Assembly (NCBI RefSeq): GCF_042657065.1
Contig: NZ_JBHSNF010000001.1
Location: forward strand, 806,001-870,000
Origin: Rhodanobacter ginsengisoli
Lineage (GTDB): Bacteria > Pseudomonadota > Gammaproteobacteria > Xanthomonadales > Rhodanobacteraceae
Direction of reading: 5' to 3'
DNA: 64,000 nt
Part shown: positions 9,521-17,898 of the stretch, one piece after another
Layout: each line of letters starts with the position of its first letter
Position numbering within the stretch: position 1 is the stretch's first letter
Translations under genes and position numbers: made by a program
The notes under the pieces: model-generated
What the model was told of the DNA's origin: nothing
The model's database searches: none
The model's input: the letters and a program-made list of their open reading frames with translations, nothing else

Positions 9521-10747
9521 ATGCGCCTTTCCACCAGCTGGATGTACCAACAATCGACCAGCACGATGCTGAGCCAGCAAGCCACGCTGGCCGCGACCCA
9601 GAACCAGGTCAGCACCGGCAAGCGCATCAACGTCGCCTCGGACGATCCCGCCGGCGCCGGGCAGATGGTCAGCCTGGGCCACATCCTGGCCGCCAACGGG
9701 CAATACTCGAGCAACATCGACAGCGCAAATACCCGGCTCTCGACCGAGCAGACGACGCTGAGTTCGGTCGGCAACCTGCTCGACAGCGCGCGTTCGACGG
9801 CGCTGCAGGGCATCAACGGCGTGCTGTCCAGCAGCGATCGTGCGGGCATGGCGACCCAGCTGAGCCAGCTGCGCGAGCAGCTCGTGCAGATGGCCAATAC
9901 CAGCGACAGCAACGGCAACGCGCTGTTCGCCGGCACCAGCACCACCGCGGCACCGTTCGTCCAGGGTGCCGGTGGATCGGTGAGCTATGCCGGCAACGAT
10001 TCGGTACTGATGGCTGCGGTCGGGCCGGGGCTCAAGGTGCCGACCAGCGATGCCGGCAGCGCCGTGTTCATGAACATCCCCGCCGGAAACGGCAGCTTCA
10101 CCGCCAGCGCGGGCATCGCCAACACCGGCACCCTCGTGGTCGGCGAAAACACCGTCAGCGACCCGGTCGCGTGGAACGCCGCCAGCGCCGCCAGTGGCGG
10201 CGGCTATGCGATCAGCTTCGGCGCCAACGGCAGCTGGACGGCGGCCGACGCCAACGGCAACCCGGTGCTCGACGGCAGCGGCAACCCGGTCGGCGGCACC
10301 TACCAGGATGGCGGCAGCATCAGCTTCAACGGCCTGTCGATCAGCATGAGCGGCACGCCCGCCGCGGGTGATACCGTCAACGTCAAGTCGGGCGGCACGC
10401 AGGACATCTTTGCCACGCTGGACAACATGATCGCGGCGCTGCGCAGCAACGGCAGCAGCACCGACCTGTCCAACAGTCTCAATCGGCAGATCGAGTCGCT
10501 GGATCAGACGCAAAGCGTCGTGACCAGCACGTCGGTGTCGATCGGCGGGCGAATCAACACCATCAACCAGCAGCAGGCCGCTTATCAGGATCTCGGCGTC
10601 ACCTACAAGGACACGTTGTCCGGTGTGCGCGATGTGGACGTCTATACGGCCATAAGCAATCTGTCGTCGCAGTCCGCCGCGCTGCAGGCCTCGCAGCAGG
10701 TCTTTGCGCAGGTCAAGTCGATGACCCTGTTCAACTACATCAAGTAG
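9521..10747 (+). CDS. flgL: Hook-filament junction protein FlgL (HAP3)
   Basis: 408 residues. N-terminus MRLSTSWMYQQSTSTMLSQQ followed by VSTGKRINVASDDPAGA is the flagellin-like FlgL signature. The C-terminal helix is flagellin-like (SNLSSQSAALQASQQVFAQV). Last gene of the flgB-flgL run; the next gene, fliC, has its own promoter. Confidence 0.94.
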   Translation: MRLSTSWMYQQSTSTMLSQQATLAATQNQVSTGKRINVASDDPAGAGQMVSLGHILAANGQYSSNIDSANTRLSTEQTTLSSVGNLLDSARSTALQGINGVLSSSDRAGMATQLSQLREQLVQMANTSDSNGNALFAGTSTTAAPFVQGAGGSVSYAGNDSVLMAAVGPGLKVPTSDAGSAVFMNIPAGNGSFTASAGIANTGTLVVGENTVSDPVAWNAASAASGGGYAISFGANGSWTAADANGNPVLDGSGNPVGGTYQDGGSISFNGLSISMSGTPAAGDTVNVKSGGTQDIFATLDNMIAALRSNGSSTDLSNSLNRQIESLDQTQSVVTSTSVSIGGRINTINQQQAAYQDLGVTYKDTLSGVRDVDVYTAISNLSSQSAALQASQQVFAQVKSMTLFNYIK

Positions 10748-10845
10748 TGCGGATCGGACCGGATGCCCGGTCTACGCCTGATGGCGCAGCGGCCCCGGTC
10801 CGCGCGCCGAGGGGCGGGGAAAGCTCGCGAGTGGAGGCATGGATT

Positions 10846-10939
10846 GGAATTCCTTGCACGTGCACTGAAAAAAATCCATAGCCGACACTCAAGTATTTCC
10901 ACGAGGCGCCGAAAAGCTTTCCGAGGCGGATGGAATTCC
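10846..10939. repeat. Paired GGAATTCC palindromes flanking the fliC promoter
   Basis: The 8-bp palindrome GGAATTCC occurs at 10846-10853 and again at 10932-10939, one on each side of the sigma-28 elements. The 10-bp palindrome TGCACGTGCA lies at 10855-10864. The spacing suggests an operator pair, but no known regulator can be named from sequence alone. Confidence 0.35.
10889..10915 (+). promoter_or_regulatory. Sigma-28 (FliA) promoter of fliC
   Basis: TCAA at 10889-10892, 15 bases, then GCCGAAAA at 10908-10915. This is the sigma-28 layout (T[A/C]AA-N15-GCCGATAA) with 7 of 8 matches in the -10 box. Start of transcription would be near 10923, leaving a leader of about 90 bases before the fliC ATG, with AGGAG just upstream of the start. 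Confidence 0.8.
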
Positions 10940-11012
10940 AACGATGGAACCTGACCGCCGGGATGCAGAACGCCAAAACAAACCGGCTCTTGGTTTCCTT
11001 TAGGAGATTTCC

Positions 11013-12467
11013 ATGTCACTCGTCATCAACACCAACATCAACTCGCTGACCGCGCAGAACAACCTGAACAAGTCGCAGAGCGCGTTGCAGCAGGCCACCC
11101 AGCGCCTGTCCTCGGGCCTGAAGATCAACAGCGCCACGGACAACGCGGCCGGCTACGCGATCTCCACCCGCTTCACCACGCAGATCGGCGGCCTCGGCCA
11201 GGCCAGCTCGAACGCGAGCGACGCCATCTCGCTGGCCCAGACCACGCAGTCGGCGCTGGACCAGGTGACCTCCAACCTGCAGGCGATCCGCGACCTGGCC
11301 GTACAGTCGGCCAACGGCAGCTACACCAACAGCGATCGCACCTCGATCGACACCGAAGTGCAGCAGCGCCTGGCGGAAGTCACCCGCATCGCCAACCAGA
11401 CCGACTTCAACGGCCAGAAGGTCCTGAACGGTTCGCTCGGCAACCTGAGCTTCCAGGTCGGCGCCAACGTCGGCCAGACCATCAGCGTGAACGTCAGCCA
11501 GGGCGTCAAGGCGAGCCAGCTGGGTGCCGTGGCCGAAGTCACCACCGGCGACATCAGTGCGGCGCTCAACCCGACCTCGGGCAGCGTCACCGGCAGCGCC
11601 GCGGCGGACGTCACCGGCACGCCGTACACCTTCACGGTCGACGGCAACAGCGTCACCACCCTGGCCGCCGATACCACCGCGGCTGCCTTGGTGACCGACA
11701 TTCAGGGCCAGCTGAACACAGCCGCTCCCGGTGCCTACACCGTCAGCGCCGATGCGAGTGGCGTGCTGACCTTCAAGAACAACACCACGGGTGCGGGTTC
11801 GGCCGCTCCGGTGATCGCCGGCGCCGGCGCTGCGAGTGCCGTGGGTGCGGCACCCGTGTCCACTGCCGGCGCGGCCACCAGCCTGGCCAGCGAAGGTCTC
11901 TCGATCAACGGCACGGCGGTGGATCTCTCGGGTGCGAAGAGCCTGCAGGACGTCGCGGACGCGCTCAATGCGGCCAGCGTCTCCGGCGTCACCGCCGCAG
12001 TGAGCCAGGATGGCAAGGGCATCAACCTGTACTCCAGCGATGCCACCAAGGGCCTGACCATCGCCGATACCGGCGGCAACGTGATCGGCGCCAACGCGAA
12101 GAATGCCAACACGGCGGCCACCTACACCGCAGGCAGCACCGCAGCGGTCGGCGGCAGCCTGGCGACCGGCAGCGTCGGCACGGTGGATTCCTCCAATGAC
12201 CTGATCTCGCGTATCGACGTGGCCCTGAACTCGGTCAGCACGCTGAACAGCACGCTGGGCGCGATCCAGAACCGCTTCCAGTCGACGATCTCGACCCTGA
12301 ACGCGCAGTCGGACAACCTGTCCGCTTCGCAGAGCACCATCCGGGACGCGAACTTCGCTGCCGAAACGGCCAACCTGAGCAAGGCGAACATCCTGCAGCA
12401 GGCCGGTATCTCGGTGCTGGCACAGGCCAACTCGCAGCCGCAGCAGGTGCTGAAGCTGCTTCAGTAA
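11013..12467 (+). CDS. fliC: Flagellin FliC
   Basis: 484 residues. Conserved N-terminal D0/D1 (MSLVINTNINSLTAQNNL, LSSGLKINSATDNAAGYAIS) and C-terminal D1/D0 (NFAAETANLSKANILQQAG ... QVLKLLQ) flank a variable Ala/Thr/Gly-rich middle (about 170-390) that looks like repeated flagellin-IN type beta modules. It is the only flagellin in the window. The filament is assembled under the FliD cap with FliS as chaperone. It is transcribed from its own sigma-28 promoter and followed by strong hairpins. Confidence 0.97.
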   Translation: MSLVINTNINSLTAQNNLNKSQSALQQATQRLSSGLKINSATDNAAGYAISTRFTTQIGGLGQASSNASDAISLAQTTQSALDQVTSNLQAIRDLAVQSANGSYTNSDRTSIDTEVQQRLAEVTRIANQTDFNGQKVLNGSLGNLSFQVGANVGQTISVNVSQGVKASQLGAVAEVTTGDISAALNPTSGSVTGSAAADVTGTPYTFTVDGNSVTTLAADTTAAALVTDIQGQLNTAAPGAYTVSADASGVLTFKNNTTGAGSAAPVIAGAGAASAVGAAPVSTAGAATSLASEGLSINGTAVDLSGAKSLQDVADALNAASVSGVTAAVSQDGKGINLYSSDATKGLTIADTGGNVIGANAKNANTAATYTAGSTAAVGGSLATGSVGTVDSSNDLISRIDVALNSVSTLNSTLGAIQNRFQSTISTLNAQSDNLSASQSTIRDANFAAETANLSKANILQQAGISVLAQANSQPQQVLKLLQ

Positions 12468-12478
12468 CAGTGATCTGT

Positions 12479-12508
12479 CCGGTCGTCGCCGTCCTGTGCG
12501 GCGACCGG
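12479..12508 (+). terminator. Hairpin just after fliC
   Basis: CCGGTCG (12479-12485) pairs with CGACCGG (12502-12508), starting 12 bases after the fliC stop. No T-tract follows. It may trim or stabilise the fliC transcript rather than terminate it. Confidence 0.35.
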
Positions 12509-12529
12509 TGGGCCACTGGCTTCGAAACA

Positions 12530-12564
12530 GGCTGGCGGCGGGTGCGCAGGCACCACCGCCAGCC
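12530..12564 (+). terminator. Strong hairpin between fliC and fliD
   Basis: GGCTGGCGG...GGTG at 12530-12545 pairs with CACC...CCGCCAGCC at 12551-12564, a stem of about 14 bp with one mismatch or bulge and a short loop. There is no U-run, so it could be a leaky attenuator that lowers fliD expression relative to fliC. Confidence 0.5.
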
Positions 12565-12670
12565 TGGCAGGAGCCGCCCGCAAAGCCCTTGTCCCGGACG
12601 AGGTTTTTGCAGGCGACTCGCGGGCTCCGCGATTGATCGACGGACCCGGTCTCACCCAACGAGGATCGTC

Positions 12671-14098
12671 ATGACCACCACCAGCGCCACGTCCAGCGTG
12701 ACCTCCCTGCTCAACAGTTCGTCGGGTTCCGGCAGCAAGGGTACGGGCAACTCGATCCTGAGCGCCGCCGGTGTGGGTTCGGGCCTGGACGTCACCTCGA
12801 TCGTGACCGCGCTGGTCAATGCCAAGCAGGCGGCGCCGCAGGCCCAGATCACCAACAAGACGAACCAGACCAACAGCCTGCTGACTGGCCTTTCGACGCT
12901 GAAATCCGCGTTGACCACGCTGCAGACCGCGGCGGCCGCACTGACTGACGCGAGCACGTTCAACAGCTATGCAGGGACGCTGGCCGATGCCTCGATCGGC
13001 AGCGTGAGTACGCGCAGCAACGCGCTGCCAGGCAGCTACGCACTGGACGTGACCCAGCTCGCCACGGCCCAGAAGCGCAGCAGCGCCGCCTACGCGAGCG
13101 GTGCGGCGATCGGCAGCGGCACGCTGAACATCGGCATCGGTACCGCCAGCGTCAGCGTCGCCGTATCGGCCACGGCAAGCCTCACGGACATTGCGACGGC
13201 GATCAACGGCGCCTCCGGCAACCCCGGCGTGACGGCAACCGTGGTCAACGGCGCCAGTGGTTCGCAATTGCTGTTGAGTTCCAACAAGACCGGCGTGGCG
13301 AACGGCTTCACGATCAGCGCCGTCAGCGGCAGCAGCGCGGGACTGGGCAGCCTGGCCACCAGCCTGAATACGGCAGGCAGCAATGAAGCGAAGGATGCCC
13401 AGCTGACTCTGGACGGCATCAGCATCAGCAGTGCCAGCAATGCGGTCAGCGGCGCGATCGACGGCGTCACCGTGAACCTCACGACGACCGGAACCACCCA
13501 GCTTGTCGTGAAGCAGGACACCAGCGTAGCGCAGGCCGCGGTCGCGGGCTTCGTCACCGCCTACAACAGTTATGTCAGCGCGGTGGGCTCGCTGGCCAGC
13601 TACGACTCGACCACCAGGACCTCCGGCGTGTTGCTGGGCGATTCCACCCTGAACTCCGTGCAGCGGCAGATCTCCAGCGTGCTCAGCAGCGCGGTGCCCG
13701 GCAACAGCATCGGCTCGCTGGTCAGCCTCGGGATGACCCGCGCGGCCGACGGCACGATCTCGCTGGACAGCACCAAGCTGACCAGTGCGCTCGGCGCGAA
13801 CCCTGCCGCCGTGCAGGACCTGTTCGGCGGCAGCAAGGGCTACGCCACCCGGTTGAACGCGGCGATCGACGGGTTTACCTCGAGCAGCGGGATCATCGCG
13901 ACCCGCCAGAAGAGCCTCACCGCCAGCCTCAGCAAACTGAGCGACCAGCAGACCGCACTGAATTCGCGCATGTCCGTGTACCAGCAGCAGCTGCAGGCCG
14001 AGTACACCAACCTGGACACGCTGATGTCGAGCCTCAACACCACCAGCAGCTTCCTGAGCACCACGCTGGCGCAGTTGACCAATCCCTCGAAGAACTGA
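12671..14098 (+). CDS. fliD: Flagellar filament cap protein FliD (HAP2)
   Basis: 475 residues from ATG 12671, which has GAGGA 5-9 bases upstream; the frame is open further upstream but lacks similarity. The N-terminal FliD domain is clear (AAGVGSGLDVTSIVTALVNA), and the C-terminal coiled coil (SLTASLSKLSDQQTALNSRM ... YTNLDTLMSSLNTTSSFLST) is diagnostic. FliD caps the filament and inserts flagellin; in other polar-flagellate bacteria it also acts in adhesion. Confidence 0.95.
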   Translation: MTTTSATSSVTSLLNSSSGSGSKGTGNSILSAAGVGSGLDVTSIVTALVNAKQAAPQAQITNKTNQTNSLLTGLSTLKSALTTLQTAAAALTDASTFNSYAGTLADASIGSVSTRSNALPGSYALDVTQLATAQKRSSAAYASGAAIGSGTLNIGIGTASVSVAVSATASLTDIATAINGASGNPGVTATVVNGASGSQLLLSSNKTGVANGFTISAVSGSSAGLGSLATSLNTAGSNEAKDAQLTLDGISISSASNAVSGAIDGVTVNLTTTGTTQLVVKQDTSVAQAAVAGFVTAYNSYVSAVGSLASYDSTTRTSGVLLGDSTLNSVQRQISSVLSSAVPGNSIGSLVSLGMTRAADGTISLDSTKLTSALGANPAAVQDLFGGSKGYATRLNAAIDGFTSSSGIIATRQKSLTASLSKLSDQQTALNSRMSVYQQQLQAEYTNLDTLMSSLNTTSSFLSTTLAQLTNPSKN

Positions 14099-14115
14099 CC
14101 GGAAGGGCAGCCGAC

Positions 14116-14547
14116 ATGACCAACGGATACATGCGCAACGCCAGCGCGATCTACCAGCAGAACAGCATTCGCGGCGGCATCGAGGATGCCGATCCGCACC
14201 AGCTCGTGGGCATGCTGCTGGATGGGGCCATCGAACGGGTCGTCCAGGCTCGCGGGCACATGGTCCACGGCAACGTGGCAGCCAAGGGCAGCAGCATCTC
14301 GCGCGCCCTGGCAATCGTCGGCGAGCTGCGCAACAGCCTGGATCACAAGGCGGATCGGGTGATCAGCCAGCGGCTGGATTCGCTCTACGAGTACGTGTCG
14401 CGCCGGCTGCTCTTCGCGCAACTGAACAATGATCCGGAGGCGCTGGATGAGGTGGCCCGGCTGCTCACGCCCATTCGCGACGGCTGGCACGGCATCCGCG
14501 ACAGTTATCTGACGGGCAACCGGCAGGTTGCCGGTGCGATGCGATGA
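14116..14547 (+). CDS. fliS: Flagellin export chaperone FliS
   Basis: 143 residues. N-terminal YMRNASAIYQQNSI followed by DPHQLVGMLLDGAIERV matches FliS, a cytoplasmic helical chaperone that binds the C-terminus of FliC before export. It lies 17 bases after fliD and overlaps the next gene by ATGA (14544-14547). Confidence 0.95.
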   Translation: MTNGYMRNASAIYQQNSIRGGIEDADPHQLVGMLLDGAIERVVQARGHMVHGNVAAKGSSISRALAIVGELRNSLDHKADRVISQRLDSLYEYVSRRLLFAQLNNDPEALDEVARLLTPIRDGWHGIRDSYLTGNRQVAGAMR

Positions 14548-14849
14548 ACGTCCCGGGCCAGGCCGATCTGGAACAGGCGCTGCAACTGGGCACGCAGATG
14601 CTGGGTGCGGCGCGGGAGGGTGACTGGAAAGCGGTTGCCGGGCTGCGTCCGGAATACGACGCGCTGCTTCGCCAGGGTGCTCCGGCGAAAGACATCGCCC
14701 GCAGCACCTTGCTCGAGGTGCAACAGCAGCACCAGCAACTGGTGGAGTTGACGGCCCGGGCCCGTGATTCGATCGCCGGGCAGCTGGAGCAGCAGCGCCG
14801 CAACCACCGGGCATTGAACGCCTACCTTCTGCCCTGCGACGAGGACTGA
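14544..14849 (+). CDS. fliT: FliT-like export chaperone
   Basis: 101 residues, almost entirely helical (LEQALQLGTQMLGAAREGDW, then LLEVQQQHQQLVELTARARD). Position directly after fliS with an ATGA overlap is where FliT, the FliD chaperone, is found. Sequence identity in this family is low, so the name rests largely on size, helix pattern and context. Confidence 0.7.
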   Translation: MNVPGQADLEQALQLGTQMLGAAREGDWKAVAGLRPEYDALLRQGAPAKDIARSTLLEVQQQHQQLVELTARARDSIAGQLEQQRRNHRALNAYLLPCDED

Positions 14850-14959
14850 GCCTGTACCCCGGCGCCCGGGTAGGTGGGGCGACGGTTATGGGCTATCGTC
14901 CTTTCGGCGCGGCAGACGGGTCTGCCGCTGTGTGGATCCCATGACAGGATGGTTATCTC

Positions 14960-15514
14960 ATGCATGACGATGCCTGGCAGGCGTTTTCCGAACGGGTGAG
15001 CTGCGAGAACCGCTGGCCTGCCGAGTGCGTGACGATCGAATGGCCGTTGCCGAGCGGCGAGATCCGCCGTCTGGCCGAGCGAAACGCCCATGCGCTGGCC
15101 ACCATCGGGGCGCTGGAAGAACGTCGCACCGAGGGCGTCGACGAGGACAACCCGCTTTTGCAGGAAATGGTCCGGCTGGATGCCAAGCTCACCGCCCTGG
15201 TGGATATCGTCAATCGCCTGCTGCTTCCGCCGGACAGCCTGCCGCCCCGGCAGACCGTCCGCTTCAACCCGGTGGGCGCCGTCCTGCCGGCGGGGTTGCT
15301 GCCGGTTGGCGATGCCGTGTTGCTGCGGCTTCATCCGGATGTCTGTCCGAGCCTGCCGCTGGAGCTGCCGGCAAGAATCCTGCGCCGTTTTGATGACGGA
15401 CTGGCCTTCGTGGCGTTCGCCGATCTTGGCGAAGGCACGTGTGACGCGCTGGAGCGTCTCGTGTTCCGCCTGCATCGGCGCAAAGTTGCCGAAACGCGTC
15501 AGTCCCTGTCGTGA
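14960..15514 (+). CDS. Atypical PilZ-domain protein with helical insert
   Basis: 184 residues. After about 35 residues there is a long helical, heptad-like stretch (about 36-90), then a PilZ-like beta-barrel half from about 95. The first c-di-GMP motif RxxxR is present (Arg97 and Arg101 in RQTVR), but the second motif ([D/N]xSxxG) is degenerate: Asn103 is there, while Ser is Val105 and Gly is Val108. A PilZ protein with an oligomerising helical insert is known from Xanthomonas. It sits between the export chaperones and fleQ, suggesting a role in motility control. c-di-GMP binding is doubtful. Confidence 0.7.
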   Translation: MHDDAWQAFSERVSCENRWPAECVTIEWPLPSGEIRRLAERNAHALATIGALEERRTEGVDEDNPLLQEMVRLDAKLTALVDIVNRLLLPPDSLPPRQTVRFNPVGAVLPAGLLPVGDAVLLRLHPDVCPSLPLELPARILRRFDDGLAFVAFADLGEGTCDALERLVFRLHRRKVAETRQSLS

Positions 15515-15530
15515 CGATTTGAGCCGTCGA

Positions 15531-15564
15531 GACGGCAAGCGTGACCTGCGTCACGTTTGCCGTC
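15531..15564. promoter_or_regulatory. Near-perfect 15-bp inverted repeat with CRP-type core
   Basis: GACGGCAAGCGTGAC (15531-15545) and GTCACGTTTGCCGTC (15550-15564) are complementary except for one G/T pair. The core CGTGA-N6-TCACG (15540-15555) resembles the CRP/Clp/Vfr operator TGTGA-N6-TCACA. It could work as an operator or, in RNA, as a terminator-like hairpin after the PilZ gene, although no T-tract follows. Confidence 0.5.
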
Positions 15565-15584
15565 CGGAGCAGATCGATCGCCAA

Positions 15585-15600
15585 TGTGACGCCCGTCACG
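15585..15600. promoter_or_regulatory. CRP/Clp-type site upstream of fleQ
   Basis: TGTGA at 15585-15589, six bases, then TCACG at 15596-15600: 9 of 10 conserved positions of the CRP-family operator. Its centre is 45 bases from the centre of the neighbouring palindrome. Vfr, the CRP homologue of Pseudomonas aeruginosa, is known to repress fleQ, which makes a role here plausible. Confidence 0.55.
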
Positions 15601-15926
15601 ATTAGGGAAGTTTCCTTGACGCTTTTGGTGGGTGCCTGCCGCGCACAATTGCCATCGTGCATTCGTCGTTCCTCACGATAAATTCATTGCAAGCCAACGA
15701 TCTGTGGGCATTTCCGTTGAATTGCCCCCGGATGATTCGATGGCGCGTCGCGTCATCGCGATGTCGTGGTGATGTTTTTCCAACGCGCCGGCCGGCATCG
15801 CTGGCCCTCTTCTTGCTCCCTTCCTCCTGTCAGCCACTGACGAGCAGTCAGCGGGCGGATCGGCATCCGGAGGAGTGGCTTCGATTCAAGCCACGGAACC
15901 ACAGCAGAAGAGAGTTCACGATCGCC

Positions 15927-17354
<1,428 letters not shown>

Positions 17355-17461
17355 CGAGTGGTGGCGACCCGGATGCGGATGGTAGATGAAATTCATCCAC
17401 GCCGCCCGCTGTGTCGCGACCGGCCGGCCCCGCACGCATACCTGTCGGGCAACGCCGGAGC

Positions 17462-17479
17462 ATGGCACGGCTTGTGCTA
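17462..17479 (+). promoter_or_regulatory. Sigma-54 promoter of the fliE operon
   Basis: ATGGCACG-GCTTG-TGCTA: GG at 17464-17465 and GC at 17476-17477 are separated by 10 bases. The -24 element matches the consensus TGGCACG fully. Start near 17489 gives a 30-base leader to the fliE ATG. Confidence 0.82.
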
Positions 17480-17518
17480 CCTCCCCTCATATCCACCGTC
17501 ATGTGCTGGAAAACCGTC

Positions 17519-17851
17519 ATGAGTCAGATCGACGTCAACAACCTTCTTTCCCAGATGCGCCAGATGACGGCGCAGGTACGCGTTCCCGAAACCGCGTTCA
17601 AGCCGGCGGCACCGGCCGCAGCGGGCATGGGGGATTTTGCCAGCCTGCTGAAGCAGTCGATCTCGGCGGTGGGGCAGACCCAGATGGAAGCCGGCCGCAT
17701 GGCGACGAGTTTCGAGCGCGGCGATCCGGGCGCGAACCTGGCCAGCACGATGATCGCGGTGCAGAAGGCGGATCTCTCGCTGCGCACGATGGTGCAGGTG
17801 CAGAGCAAGTTGGTGGAGGCCTACAAGGACATCATGAACATGCCGGTCTGA
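17519..17851 (+). CDS. fliE: MS-ring/rod junction protein FliE
   Basis: 110 residues from ATG 17519 (MSQIDVNNLLSQMRQM). The open frame reaches back to 17411, but the sigma-54 start point near 17489 excludes that. The C-terminal conserved region is typical (MIAVQKADLSLRTMVQVQSK, then LVEAYKDIMNMPV). FliE sits between the MS ring and the proximal rod and is needed early for rod export. First gene of the fliEFGHIJK operon. Confidence 0.94.
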   Translation: MSQIDVNNLLSQMRQMTAQVRVPETAFKPAAPAAAGMGDFASLLKQSISAVGQTQMEAGRMATSFERGDPGANLASTMIAVQKADLSLRTMVQVQSKLVEAYKDIMNMPV

Positions 17852-17898
17852 CGTTCCCGTCGATCGCCACCCACGTCTCCTAGATAACGAGCACAAGC

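Larger units (their letters stand above)
15515..15926. promoter_or_regulatory. fleQ upstream region
   Basis: 412 bases without a convincing gene. The first 90 hold the two CRP-type palindromes listed separately. After that comes TTGACG (15616-15621), a possible -35 without a good -10. I see no acceptable sigma-54 or sigma-28 site here, so fleQ is probably read by the housekeeping sigma factor. An open frame in register with fleQ extends back to 15657 but its product has no FleQ similarity. Confidence 0.5.

Noticed and set aside
12591..12605. GG...TTTTTGC before fliD as a sigma-54 promoter
   Set aside because: Spacing between GG and GC is 11, not 10; sigma-54 does not tolerate this.
15657..15926. 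90-codon upstream extension of fleQ
   Set aside because: The extra sequence has no FleQ similarity, and the MKKMDFLVIES start fits the family.
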